A stretch of 64,000 nucleotides of DNA, taken from positions 2,914,001 through 2,978,000 of the forward strand of contig NZ_JAPEMC010000001.1 in the NCBI RefSeq assembly GCF_026343115.1, read 5' to 3'. Numbering within the stretch: position 1 is the first letter of the stretch; each line of letters starts with the position of its first letter. Under the pieces are notes generated by a model. The model was not told the DNA's origin. It saw nothing but the letters and a program-made list of their open reading frames with translations, and made no database searches. Of the stretch, positions 39,025 through 48,073 are shown piece by piece. The DNA comes from Streptomyces sp. NBC_00102 (GTDB lineage: Bacteria > Actinomycetota > Actinomycetes > Streptomycetales > Streptomycetaceae). The translations under genes were made by a program, and so were the position numbers.

Positions 39025-40653
39025 GGCTCTGTTCCGTAGTCGGTGGTGACGGTCGGTGGGCAGTTATTGAAGCAGGATGCGGTGGCGGAGGAGGTCGAAT
39101 CCTGCTCGGCCGTGCATCTGTCGCATGATCTTCTTGGTTCGGGTGTTGACGCCTTCGGTCCGGCCGTTGTGGTGGGGCAGGGTGAGGCCGGCATTCACGG
39201 CGGCGCGGTCGAGTTCGAGGCCGTTGCAGAAGCTGTGCAGGTGGGGCAGGTCGGCGGTACGGACGGTAGTGATCCACTGGGTGAGCGCGTCGTGGTTGGC
39301 CTGGGCCGGGGTCAACAGCGCGGCGAACTCGCCAGTAAGCCGGGCGAGTGCCGTCATCTCCGGGCAGGCAGCGGTGAGGAGGCCGAGCAGGTCGGTGTCC
39401 TTGGTCCACAGGTGCTCGGGGTGAGTTAGCAGAAGCCGGGCGAGGCGGCGGGGAGTTGTGACGGGACGGTGGCCTTCGGCGCGGCCCTGGTTGAGGTAGC
39501 GGACCAGCAGGTTGGCACTGCCGGTGTAGCCCAGTTCCCTGATCTCGTCGAGGAGGTGGGTGACGGGCACGGCCGGGTCCTGCGCCCGTCGTTGACGCAG
39601 GTGGTCGCGGTAGGGGTCGACCAGCGTGGGCCTGTAGCGTGGGGTGATGCGATCGGCGGACGGTTCGGGGATGCGGGCGTAGCGCTTGACGGTGTTCAGG
39701 GCGAGGCTCAGTCTGCGGGCACATTCGAGTAGGCCGACGCCGGAGTCGAGGAGGGCGTGGACTTTGTGCCAGCGCTCGCGGATGGTCTGCTCGTGGATGC
39801 CGCCGGGCCGGGGCGGGTTGACGGTGGCCCAGCAGGGGGCGTGGGCCCGGACCTCGGCCAGGACCTTGTCGCACAGGTTCTGCCACAGATGCCAGCGGTC
39901 GCTGACCTGCACTGCGTCGGGCAGTGCCCGGCGGATCGCCTCGGCATAGGTGGCCGAGCCGTCCCGGCACACGACCTCGACCCCCTTCTTCGTGCGCAGC
40001 CATGCCTCCAGCGTGGCTGCCTCGCGGTCGGGCAGAACATCGATGCGCTCCCCGGTCTCGGCGTCGATGATGATCGTGGCGTAGCGGTGGCGGCGGCGCA
40101 GGGCGAAGTCGTCGACCCCGATCACCCGTGGGGCGGCCACCGTCGGGAGGGGGATGCGCCGCAGGAGGCGCAGGGCGGTGGCGTAGGAGAGGGGCGTGGC
40201 CAGGTACCGGGTGAGACGGGCGGCTGCCCGGCCGCATAACTCCTTGGCCACCTCTGAGACCTGGCTGGTCAGGCGCGTGGTGCGGCGTTGAAGGCGCTCG
40301 ATCAGCCCAGGGACTTGCTCGCGGAAGGTCTGTCGCCGGCAGCCCAGGACCGGGCAGACCAGGCGCCGCACCCGGACGCGTACTACGACCCGGCGGCCAT
40401 CGACCGGCACATCCGCCACCGTCCGGACGTGATACCCGTGCACCTTCCCCGTCGGTACCCCGCACACCGGGCAGGGCACCGGAACATCACGGGTCCGGGC
40501 GAGCACCCGGACTACCTGGCCGTCATCCACCACATCCTCGATGACCAGCGCCGAGAGTCCTGAAAACACCACGGCAACAAGGGAGTTGACATCTCGCATA
40601 TAACATCAACGACGCCTGTCACCTGCCGTCACCACCGACTACGAAACAGAGCC
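39025..40653 (-). mobile_element. ISL3 family insertion sequence
   Basis: Terminal inverted repeats: left ggctctgttccgtagtcg followed by gtggtgacgg, right complement ggctctgtttcgtagtcg followed by gtggtgacgg. They enclose one transposase gene. No clear 8-bp target duplication flanks the ends. The outer sequences themselves look like a further partial inverted repeat (aaacgttc / gctcgttt), so the element may have been involved in rearrangement. Its right end lies directly against the remains of the integrase gene, whose 5' part is missing. Confidence 0.85.
39064..40599 (-). CDS. ISL3 family transposase
   Basis: A 511-residue transposase. An N-terminal zinc-finger-like segment CPVCGVPTGKVHGYH with VCPVLGCRRQTF leads to an HTH region. 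The DDE catalytic domain has Asp in VIGVDDFALRRRHRYATI, Asp in VQVSDRWHLWQNL and Glu in HNGRTEGVNTRTKKIMRQM. Length and motifs match ISL3. It is intact, so the IS may still be functional. Confidence 0.92.
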   Translation of the reverse strand: MRDVNSLVAVVFSGLSALVIEDVVDDGQVVRVLARTRDVPVPCPVCGVPTGKVHGYHVRTVADVPVDGRRVVVRVRVRRLVCPVLGCRRQTFREQVPGLIERLQRRTTRLTSQVSEVAKELCGRAAARLTRYLATPLSYATALRLLRRIPLPTVAAPRVIGVDDFALRRRHRYATIIIDAETGERIDVLPDREAATLEAWLRTKKGVEVVCRDGSATYAEAIRRALPDAVQVSDRWHLWQNLCDKVLAEVRAHAPCWATVNPPRPGGIHEQTIRERWHKVHALLDSGVGLLECARRLSLALNTVKRYARIPEPSADRITPRYRPTLVDPYRDHLRQRRAQDPAVPVTHLLDEIRELGYTGSANLLVRYLNQGRAEGHRPVTTPRRLARLLLTHPEHLWTKDTDLLGLLTAACPEMTALARLTGEFAALLTPAQANHDALTQWITTVRTADLPHLHSFCNGLELDRAAVNAGLTLPHHNGRTEGVNTRTKKIMRQMHGRAGFDLLRHRILLQ

Positions 40654-40735
40654 GCTCGTTTGACAGACCCACCGTTGGCTGGCCGGCAAGCGGATCCGCA
40701 AGTCCGGCCTGAACCGCTACGAGACCGACGTCCGC

Positions 40736-41902
40736 GTGCACCTCAAACCGCACATCGGCGGCCGGCGCCTCGACCGGCTACGCGTCAGCCACCTCAGCGA
40801 GATGTTCACGGCCATCGCGGACGCCAACGCCGAGGCCCTGGAGCAGAACGCCCAGCGGCGATCAGCGGTCGATGAGCTGGCTGCTGTTCCGTGGAAGGGA
40901 TTGGAGAATCGCGCTCGCCGAAAGGCCCTCAAAGCGGCGATCGACGCGATGCCGCCCTACCGCCGCGTCACCGGTCCCTCGACGCGCCAGCACGTCAAGG
41001 CCACGCTCCGCGCCGCCCTGAACGACGCGATCGGCCAGCAGATCATCACGTTCAACCCGGCAGCCCACGTCGAGATCGACGCGGCGCGTAAGCCGAAGGC
41101 ACTGGTCTGGACAGACGAGCGAGTCGCCAAGTGGCGGCAGACCGGCGAGAAGCCCTCCCCCGTCATGGTGTGGACTCCGGAACACACCGGGGCCTTCCTC
41201 GACTTCGTCGCCGAGGACCGGCTGTACGCCATGTGGCACCTGATCGCCTTCCGCGGCCTGCGCCGGGGCGAGGCGTGCGGGCAGCCGTGGTCGGAGACCA
41301 ACCTCGACCGGCACTCCCTCACTGTCTCGGGCCAGCTCGTGCAGGACGGCTGGGACATCGAGGCGTCGGAACCGAAGACCGACAGCGGCTTCCGCGTCGT
41401 GGCGCTGGACGACGACACCGTCGGCGTCCTGAAGCGGCACCGCGAGCAACAGCAGGCGGACCGCGAGGCGTGGGGACCGGCCTGGGTGGATACCGGGCTC
41501 GTCTTCACTCAGGAGGACGGCTCCTGGCTCCACCCCGGCAAGGTGACCGACCTCTTCGAGCGTCTCGTCGCGGCCTCGGGCCTGCCACCGATTCGCCTGC
41601 ACGACCTCCGCCACGGAGCGGCCACCCTGATGCTCGCCGCCGGCATCGACGTCAAGATCGTGTCCGACACCCTCGGCCACAGCGATACCCGGATCACCCG
41701 TGACATCTACCAGAGCGTCCTCCCCCACGTCGGCAGGAGCGCCGCCGAGGCCACCGCCAAGCTGGTCCCGCTCCAGCGGAAGACCGAGGCGGAGGAAGCC
41801 GCCCGCAAAGTGGAGAAGGCCCGGAAGAAGGCCCAGCGCGCCAAGAAGGCCCAGGTCCTGTCGGCGAAGAAAGCGAAGCACAACGTGAGCCCCCAAGCCT
41901 AA
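40736..41902 (+). CDS. Tyrosine integrase, 5' end removed by the ISL3 IS
   Basis: The C-terminal catalytic domain is complete: Arg in FRGLRRGEACGQPW, HxxR in LHDLRHGAATLML, His in DTLGHSDTRITRDIYQSVL with the Tyr nucleophile, and a Lys-rich tail. Upstream of GTG 40736 the same frame still reads integrase-like sequence (HRWLAGKRIRKSGLNRYETD) back to an IS-proximal stop at 40661, so the N-terminal arm and part of the core-binding domain were lost to the IS. The 388-residue ORF as found should not be functional, although the catalytic domain is intact. In related elements this enzyme integrates at tRNA 3' ends, fitting attL/attR here. Confidence 0.9.
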   Translation: MHLKPHIGGRRLDRLRVSHLSEMFTAIADANAEALEQNAQRRSAVDELAAVPWKGLENRARRKALKAAIDAMPPYRRVTGPSTRQHVKATLRAALNDAIGQQIITFNPAAHVEIDAARKPKALVWTDERVAKWRQTGEKPSPVMVWTPEHTGAFLDFVAEDRLYAMWHLIAFRGLRRGEACGQPWSETNLDRHSLTVSGQLVQDGWDIEASEPKTDSGFRVVALDDDTVGVLKRHREQQQADREAWGPAWVDTGLVFTQEDGSWLHPGKVTDLFERLVAASGLPPIRLHDLRHGAATLMLAAGIDVKIVSDTLGHSDTRITRDIYQSVLPHVGRSAAEATAKLVPLQRKTEAEEAARKVEKARKKAQRAKKAQVLSAKKAKHNVSPQA

Positions 41903-42114
41903 GCAGAGCACCAGAAGCCCGGGAGGTAGCCATCGGCGGCTCATCCAGGTACACCACGGCACCTCCCTGCTTTTTACGCCCTGCTTCGGGTGAGCTCCAC
42001 GCGGCGACGACGGCAGCGCCTTGTTCCCGCAACCCATGAGGAGCGTTCACCTAAGCCGCGTCCCGCCCGACGCACCGTTTCCAAGTGCATGCCAAACCGA
42101 CATGATTAGCTGCC

Positions 42115-42918
42115 GTGAAGGACTTCGTGATTCCTCTCGTGATCGCAGTGATCGGATTGGCTGCAACCGGGCTAGGCGCCCTTGTTGGAGCACGAGCAGC
42201 CAGGTTCGGCGCCGAGAGGAACGCCGAGACCGTTCGACGACAAGTGCAGGACCAAGCCGCCGTGGAACACGGCCACTGGCTGAGGCAGCAGCGGCTCAGT
42301 ACGTACGAGAGCTTCCTCGAAGCCTGGGATGAATGCCTACGAATCACCCAAGCATCGGCAGCAGTGCACGACCCAGATTCCACGGGCCTCGAAAATCTCG
42401 GAGAAGCCGCAGGTCGAATGGCGGAACGTGCACGGCGCATCGCACTCCTGGGACCGGAAGAGGTCACACGCACAGCTGAGGAGCTGACCGAGACGATGCA
42501 GGAAGACGTCAGAGTCTCCACCCGGTTCATCGAGGTAGCCCAAGCTGCGACAGCAGCGGTCGACAGCCGAGCGGTTCCCCCCGACGCCATGGCCAATGCA
42601 ACAGAGGAGTACAGGCAACACACCGAGCAACTTGGTGAGCTCATGCGCTCCTATCGCGATCAAGGGCGGAGCCTACGAGATCTTGATGGCCATCCCCTTT
42701 TGGGCGAGCTGATGAGGAGCATCCAGCAGTACCGTCACGCTTCCGGGGAAGCGCAGGAAGCACTGGAGGAGAATTTCGCGCGCCTGTCGGGGGCAGCGGA
42801 AGCGGCATCCGCGATGGTGGCTGCCCTCACACGCAACAAGCAGGCCCGGGAACTCAGTCGGGAACGCTTCACCAGCGCGGTACGGCAGACACTCGGTACG
42901 CCACCCATGACCCGGTAG
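42115..42918 (+). CDS. Membrane-anchored coiled-coil protein of unknown function
   Basis: A 267-residue protein with one N-terminal membrane helix (VIPLVIAVIGLAATGLGALVGARAA). The rest is helical and highly charged (GEAAGRMAERARRIALLGPEEVTRTAEELTE, RSYRDQGRSLRDLDGHPLLGELMRSIQQ), probably a coiled coil in the cytosol. It is the last gene of the island before the tRNA. GTG start at 42115; no homologous family is recognised. Such anchored coiled coils occur in mobile-element accessory proteins, but the function is unknown. Confidence 0.7.
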   Translation: MKDFVIPLVIAVIGLAATGLGALVGARAARFGAERNAETVRRQVQDQAAVEHGHWLRQQRLSTYESFLEAWDECLRITQASAAVHDPDSTGLENLGEAAGRMAERARRIALLGPEEVTRTAEELTETMQEDVRVSTRFIEVAQAATAAVDSRAVPPDAMANATEEYRQHTEQLGELMRSYRDQGRSLRDLDGHPLLGELMRSIQQYRHASGEAQEALEENFARLSGAAEAASAMVAALTRNKQARELSRERFTSAVRQTLGTPPMTR

Positions 42919-43080
42919 CTCAAGCAGGAAAGAAAGCTGGCTGAGAGCAACGGAAGGGCCAGGTCGCCAGGCGGAGCAGGCTCGCCCAGTAGGCCCTGGC
43001 CCCCGCCGCTCACGCAGCGCTCACGCAAGCGATCCCCCGGCACCCCACCCATCTGACGCGCCACGCCCGGAGCAGCAGAA

Positions 43081-43113
43081 AACCCCAGGCCACGGGCTAT
43101 GTGACCTGGGGTT
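43081..43113 (-). terminator. Island-encoded terminator of tRNA-Thr
   Basis: aaccccagg / cctggggtt stem directly past the tRNA 3' end. It resembles but is not identical to the original terminator at 25413-25449, so the island brought its own. Confidence 0.75.
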
Positions 43114-43118
43114 CTTCC

Positions 43119-43161
43119 GAGCCCCCTGTCGGATTCGAACCGACGACCTACGCATTACAAG
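43119..43161 (-). repeat. attR: 43-bp repeat within tRNA-Thr
   Basis: Perfect copy of 25454-25496; it lies in the 3' half of the intact tRNA-Thr gene and marks the right boundary of the island. Confidence 0.93.
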
Positions 43162-43194
43162 TGCGTTGCTCTGGCCGGACTGAGCTAAGGAGGC
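43120..43194 (-). tRNA. tRNA-Thr (UGU)
   Basis: 75-nt tRNA on the minus strand: acceptor GCCTCCT/AGGGGGC (one G-U), D-arm GCTC...GAGC, anticodon arm ACGCA-CTTGTAA-TGCGT with anticodon TGT, variable AGGTC, T-arm GTCGG-TTCGAAT-CCGAC, discriminator T; no encoded CCA. Its 3' half was reconstituted by the island (attR). Anticodon UGU decodes ACA/ACG threonine codons. Confidence 0.97.
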
Positions 43195-43324
43195 GAGCGC
43201 GGGCGCGTGCCCTGTGCGGACCCGTCGCGTGCCCGTGCAGTGTAACCAATGCGGCGTGTGTCCAGGGCGTGAAATTCACGTGGCCTGAACTACAGACAGA
43301 ACGGAAAACGCCAGGTAGCGTCAC

Positions 43325-43340
43325 CTCGGGTTCACCCGAG
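43325..43340. promoter_or_regulatory. Perfect 7-bp inverted repeat upstream of msiK
   Basis: ctcgggt-tc-acccgag, about 67 bp upstream of the msiK start. The size and position suit a repressor operator. In Streptomyces, sugar-transport genes are often under ROK/LacI-type repressors, but the binding protein is unknown. Only the symmetry is seen directly. Confidence 0.4.
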
Positions 43341-43406
43341 TGGACCATCTCACTCCGTTACTCGGATCGTCCGGCACGTTCCTGCCGGTGAAGGAGAAGC
43401 ATCAGC

Positions 43407-44543
<1,137 letters not shown>

Positions 44544-44896
44544 TCCGTTCCCGGCGCGCATCGCCGCGCGGGCGCCTGACCGCCCCGGGCGGCAGCACCT
44601 GAACACATCGACGGTCCCGTCTCCTTCCGAGGAGGCGGGACCGTCGTCGTACCCGCCCGTCGCGCGCACGTACATGCCCGCCTGCCTACGCACGCGGCCG
44701 GCCCGGCGCCCACGCGACCAAGCCGACGGGTTTGGAGTCCGGGATGTCCGGGATGCCTTACGAGCGGTGAATACCGGCCCCACCCGGGGCAATTCACCCC
44801 TCTCCGTCAACCTCGGATTCGAAAAATGCGCTCGAACTCTCCCCCGCGAGAGTGACGGAAGGTCGTCGAATCATCACGGAACGCTACGCTCGCTGC
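44544..44896. other. Intergenic region after msiK
   Basis: A 353-bp stretch containing the msiK terminator (44609-44646) and then about 250 bp without a convincing frame. The right part should hold the promoter of the small exported protein gene. Confidence 0.5.
44609..44646 (+). terminator. Hairpin terminator after msiK
   Basis: Stem cgacggtcccg(t)ctcc / ggag(g)cgggaccgtcg around ttccga, 65 bp past the msiK stop. Confidence 0.8.
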
Positions 44897-45310
44897 GTGA
44901 CCCACACCGCGCGCCGAATCGGCCGAACTCTCGCCTTCGTCCTGCCCGTCGTCATGGTCCTGTCCGGGACGCTCGCGGTCACCCGCGTGCCGTGGTCAGC
45001 ACCGAACACGGACACCCAGCTGCTGACCGCGGCTTCCGCGACCGTGTCGCAGAAGGCCAAGCCGCTCGCCCCGCAGGACATCCTGCGCGAGAAGCTGCTC
45101 GTCGAACTCAAGGAGCAGGACCCGGGCGTCGCCCTGACGGACCTTCAGCGGGCCGTGGAGCAGAAGCCCTCGCTCGCCCGGCACTGCATGTCGATCGCCA
45201 AGGCGCTCGGCAAGGCGGCCGTCGAGCAGTACGGTCCGACGCGCGCGCACCGCTTCTCGCGGCCGGTCTGCGACACCTCGTTCGCCTCGGGCGTCGCGCA
45301 GTTCAGCTGA
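44897..45310 (+). CDS. Small exported/membrane protein, Streptomyces hypothetical
   Basis: A 137-residue protein with a long hydrophobic N-terminal segment (LAFVLPVVMVLSGTLAVT) acting as signal or anchor. A helical external domain follows, with two cysteines (ARHCMSIAKAL, SRPVCDTSFASGVAQFS) that could form a disulfide. No catalytic motif is seen. GTG at 44897 gives a compact positively charged N-terminus (THTARRIGR); the ORF could begin 45 bp earlier at 44852. It follows msiK in the same direction but beyond a terminator. Confidence 0.72.
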   Translation: MTHTARRIGRTLAFVLPVVMVLSGTLAVTRVPWSAPNTDTQLLTAASATVSQKAKPLAPQDILREKLLVELKEQDPGVALTDLQRAVEQKPSLARHCMSIAKALGKAAVEQYGPTRAHRFSRPVCDTSFASGVAQFS

Positions 45311-45380
45311 GCCCGTACGGTCCGGCCGGCCCCGCAGTTCGGCCGAACACCACCGGCCGGCACGGCATATCGTGCCTGGC

Positions 45381-46103
45381 ATGCTGCATACGTATCCGAC
45401 GCAGGCCGTGGTCCTGGCCGGTGGCCAGGGGTCGCGACTGCGCCCGTACACCGATGACCGTCCCAAGCCGATGGTCGAGATCCCGGGCACCGGGACCCCG
45501 ATCATCGGCCATCAGCTTTCCTGGCTGGCCGCCGAGGGCGTCACCGACGTCGTGATCTCGTGCGGCCATCTTGCCGAGGTGCTCCAGGAGTGGCTGGATT
45601 CGGCCGTCCTCCCGCTGAACGTGATGACGGTCGTCGAGAACGAGCCCCTGGGGCGTGGCGGTGGGCTGAAGTACGCCGCCGCCCGGCTGCCCGATCCGGA
45701 GCAGCCCTGGTACGCCACGAACGGCGACATCTGGACCCGCTTCTCGCTGCGCGAGATGGCCGCGTTCCACACGGAGCGCGACGCCACGGCCACGCTCGCC
45801 CTGGCCCGGCCGCGCATTCCGTGGGGTGCCGTGGAGACGGACGCGTTCGGGCACATCACCGACTTCATCGAGTCGCCGCCGTCCCCGTACCTGATCAACG
45901 CGGGTGTGTACGTGTTCTCCCCGGCCTTCACTGAGCTGCTGCCCGACCGGGGCGACCATGAGCGGACCACCTTCCCCCGGCTGGCCCGCGAGCGTCTGCT
46001 CGCCGGGTACCCGCTGCCGCAGGGCGCCTACTGGCGGGCCATCGACACGGCGAAGGACCTGACCGAGGCCGCCAAGGAACTCGGCGCACGCTCCGCCGGC
46101 TGA
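45381..46103 (+). CDS. Sugar nucleotidyltransferase (NDP-sugar pyrophosphorylase-like)
   Basis: A 240-residue nucleotidyltransferase. The nucleotide-binding loop is VVLAGGQGSRLRPYTDDRPKPM with the catalytic/binding GGxGxRxxP...K, then ENEPLGRGGGLKYAA, the metal-binding Asp in WYATNGDIW, and a C-terminal YLINAGVYVFS. It should couple a sugar-1-phosphate to an NTP, yielding an NDP-sugar for glycan or wall synthesis. It is short, with no left-handed helix domain, as in mannose-1-P guanylyltransferase-like relatives. The substrate is not certain. GTG 45372 is a nearby alternative start. It could supply sugars to the neighbouring glycan genes. Confidence 0.88.
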   Translation: MLHTYPTQAVVLAGGQGSRLRPYTDDRPKPMVEIPGTGTPIIGHQLSWLAAEGVTDVVISCGHLAEVLQEWLDSAVLPLNVMTVVENEPLGRGGGLKYAAARLPDPEQPWYATNGDIWTRFSLREMAAFHTERDATATLALARPRIPWGAVETDAFGHITDFIESPPSPYLINAGVYVFSPAFTELLPDRGDHERTTFPRLARERLLAGYPLPQGAYWRAIDTAKDLTEAAKELGARSAG

Positions 46104-46158
46104 CCACCCGCGCATCACGTCCAGCCCCGGCCCCCGAACCTCCCCGCAGGTACGCGAA

Positions 46159-46203
46159 CGGCGAAGAGGTCCCACCGGAACGTCCGGTGGGACCTCTTCG
46201 CCG
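46159..46203. terminator. Bidirectional terminator between nucleotidyltransferase and DoxX genes
   Basis: A 21-bp near-perfect stem cggcgaagaggtcccaccgg / ccggtgggacctcttcgccg around a short loop, between two convergent genes. Confidence 0.85.
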
Positions 46204-46231
46204 TACTCCTGCCGTCGTGCGCGGCGCCCGC

Positions 46232-47896
46232 TCAGCCGAGGAGGCCGCCGAGCGGGTTCCGGCCGCCGCCGGAGGTCGAGTCGCCGGAACCGCTGTCGCC
46301 GTCGGACGGGTCCGAGCCGTCGCCTCCGCCGGCACCGCCTCCGTCGCCGGTGGTGGAACCGGAGGAGGACGGGCCGGAGCTGGCGGACGGGGGCGCCTGC
46401 GGGGGCGTCTCCTGCCGCGGGGGCTGCTGGACGGTGCCCTGCGTCGCGCTGGGCTCGGCACCCGAGCCCGTGGAGTCCTCACCGGCGGTGGACTCGTCGC
46501 TCGGGGCGGTGCGCTCCGCGGACGGGGTCGCCGGGGCGACGGAGCGGGACGGTACCGGGGTGTGCTCCTGGACCGGCTTCTTCGGCGCCTTGGACTCCTC
46601 GGGGGTCTCCTCCGGGAGCGGCATACCGGGAAGCTGGTTGGTCGGCTTCTCGTTCGGGCCGGGCACGGTGACCACCTGGGTGGAGCGGACCGCCCCGCCC
46701 AGCACCGAGCCGACGAGGAGAGTGAGTCCGACGACCACGCTCGCCAGAACCGATCCGCGTCGCAGGACCCGGCTGCGGAGGTCCCAGATCCCGGAGCGCG
46801 GGCCGAGCCGGCGCCACGCCTCGCCGGCCAGCCGGGCGTCCACCGAGTAGACCGGGGCGCCCGCGATGACGAGCGGGCTCCAGGCCGCGAGGAAGATGAT
46901 GTCCGGGGCGTCGAAGACGGCGACGGTGTGCCAGCTGACCGTCACCAGCAGCGCGGCGGAGAGCAGCGCGCCGAAGGCGGCGGCGACGCGCTGCCAGAGG
47001 CCGAGGACGGTGAGCACACCGACGACGACCTGCAGGAAGGCGACGGTGAGTCCGGCGCCGACCGGGTGGGTGAGGGCGGCGTCCCGCAGCGGTTCGGCCG
47101 CCTCCCACGGGTGGAGCGAGTTCAGCCACTTGACCATGGAGCCGCGTTCGCCGCCGTCGAAGAAGACGGGGTCGCTGAGCTTGCCCATGCCCGCGTAGAC
47201 GGAGATGAGGCCGAGGAAGACGCGGAGCGGGAAGAGAACGACGCCGAGGTTCATGCGGCGGCCCGGGTAGTAGGCGTGCCGGACGGAGTCGCCGGTGGAC
47301 CGCCGGTCGCGGACCTCGGGGTCCTCGTCCAGGTCGTCGTCCAGGTCGTCGAACCGGCCCTCGCCGTACTTCTCTTCGTACCGGTCGAAGCGGCCGTCGT
47401 ATCCGTTGCCCGTGCCGTCGTATCCGCTGCCCGTGCCGTCGTACGCGGGACCGGTCCCGTCGTACGCGCCGACCGCCTGTCGCATGGGCGGGAGGAGCGG
47501 ACCGCCGGTGCGCTCCTGGCTGGGCAGCACCGGGTTGGGCTGCGTCTCGTCCAGGCGTGGGACGAGCCGGGTGGCACCGGTGGCCGTACGGGGGTCCAGA
47601 TGTCCGGTGGAGGAGTTGCGTACGGCCTGGAGCAGGCCCGACGCGCCCGGGTCGCCCGGCTCCGACCTCCCGCTCCAGACGACCGGGGCCCGCCTGCGCC
47701 CCCCGGCTCCGCTCATCGCCGGGACGCGTGCGGCGCCGACCGGAGCCGCACCCCGCAGCCGTGCGCGCTGGCCCGGGGGAAGCTGCACCCGGAAGCTGGC
47801 GTGGTTGACGATGACCTGCGCGGGGTCGCTGTCCACCTTGGTCATGCTCAGGGCGGGTTGATCGTCGAACCGAGGCGTTCTGGTGTCCACACTCAT
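46232..47896 (-). CDS. DoxX family membrane protein with Ser/Pro-rich C-terminus
   Basis: A 554-residue protein. A long cytosolic N-terminus (about 240 residues, with GYDGTG repeats and an acidic DDLDDDLDEDPE stretch) leads to a DoxX-type membrane domain. It has about four helices (PLRVFLGLISVYAGMGKL, LTVAFLQVVVGVLTVLGL, FGALLSAALLVTVSWHTV, IIFLAAWSPLVIAGAP) and one more near residues 390-410 (LASVVVGLTLLVGSVLGG). The C-terminal 140 residues are Pro/Ser/Thr/Glu-rich and probably extracellular. DoxX proteins are linked to quinone or redox functions, but the role here is unknown. It is convergent with the nucleotidyltransferase gene. Confidence 0.85.
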   Translation of the reverse strand: MSVDTRTPRFDDQPALSMTKVDSDPAQVIVNHASFRVQLPPGQRARLRGAAPVGAARVPAMSGAGGRRRAPVVWSGRSEPGDPGASGLLQAVRNSSTGHLDPRTATGATRLVPRLDETQPNPVLPSQERTGGPLLPPMRQAVGAYDGTGPAYDGTGSGYDGTGNGYDGRFDRYEEKYGEGRFDDLDDDLDEDPEVRDRRSTGDSVRHAYYPGRRMNLGVVLFPLRVFLGLISVYAGMGKLSDPVFFDGGERGSMVKWLNSLHPWEAAEPLRDAALTHPVGAGLTVAFLQVVVGVLTVLGLWQRVAAAFGALLSAALLVTVSWHTVAVFDAPDIIFLAAWSPLVIAGAPVYSVDARLAGEAWRRLGPRSGIWDLRSRVLRRGSVLASVVVGLTLLVGSVLGGAVRSTQVVTVPGPNEKPTNQLPGMPLPEETPEESKAPKKPVQEHTPVPSRSVAPATPSAERTAPSDESTAGEDSTGSGAEPSATQGTVQQPPRQETPPQAPPSASSGPSSSGSTTGDGGGAGGGDGSDPSDGDSGSGDSTSGGGRNPLGGLLG

Positions 47897-48073
47897 CTAA
47901 CCGAGTGACGTGACGTTAGGACACTGCCTTGACCTCGCCTAAGTGTCCGAGAACCGTCAACAGGTCGAGTGGAGTTCCTCGTTCCGGTTCACGGCCCGCC
48001 CGGAATGCCCCGTGCGTACCGCTGTGCGTACCCTCGCACGTCCCCCGTGCGGACCACTGCCGCCGTGTCCCGG

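Larger units (their letters stand above)
25454..43161. mobile_element. Genomic island integrated in tRNA-Thr(UGU), about 17.7 kb
   Basis: Bounded by perfect 43-bp direct repeats of the tRNA-Thr 3' half (25454-25496 and 43119-43161), with a tyrosine integrase gene near the right end. The right copy belongs to the intact tRNA, so insertion restored the tRNA gene and pushed the original 3' end plus its terminator to the left. Cargo: membrane protein, kinase-helicase and PLD genes, IS630, an HTH/HATPase/SAHH-like/NUDIX/YdcF/WbqC module, an ISL3-type IS and a membrane-anchored protein. No replication, transfer or excisionase genes were seen, and the integrase has lost its 5' end. The element is probably a non-mobile remnant of an integrative element. 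Confidence 0.88.

Noticed and set aside
40661..40735. A start for the integrase upstream of 40736
   Set aside because: An in-frame stop at 40661 and the IS end leave no ATG/GTG; only a CTG at 40679, which has no ribosome-binding site.
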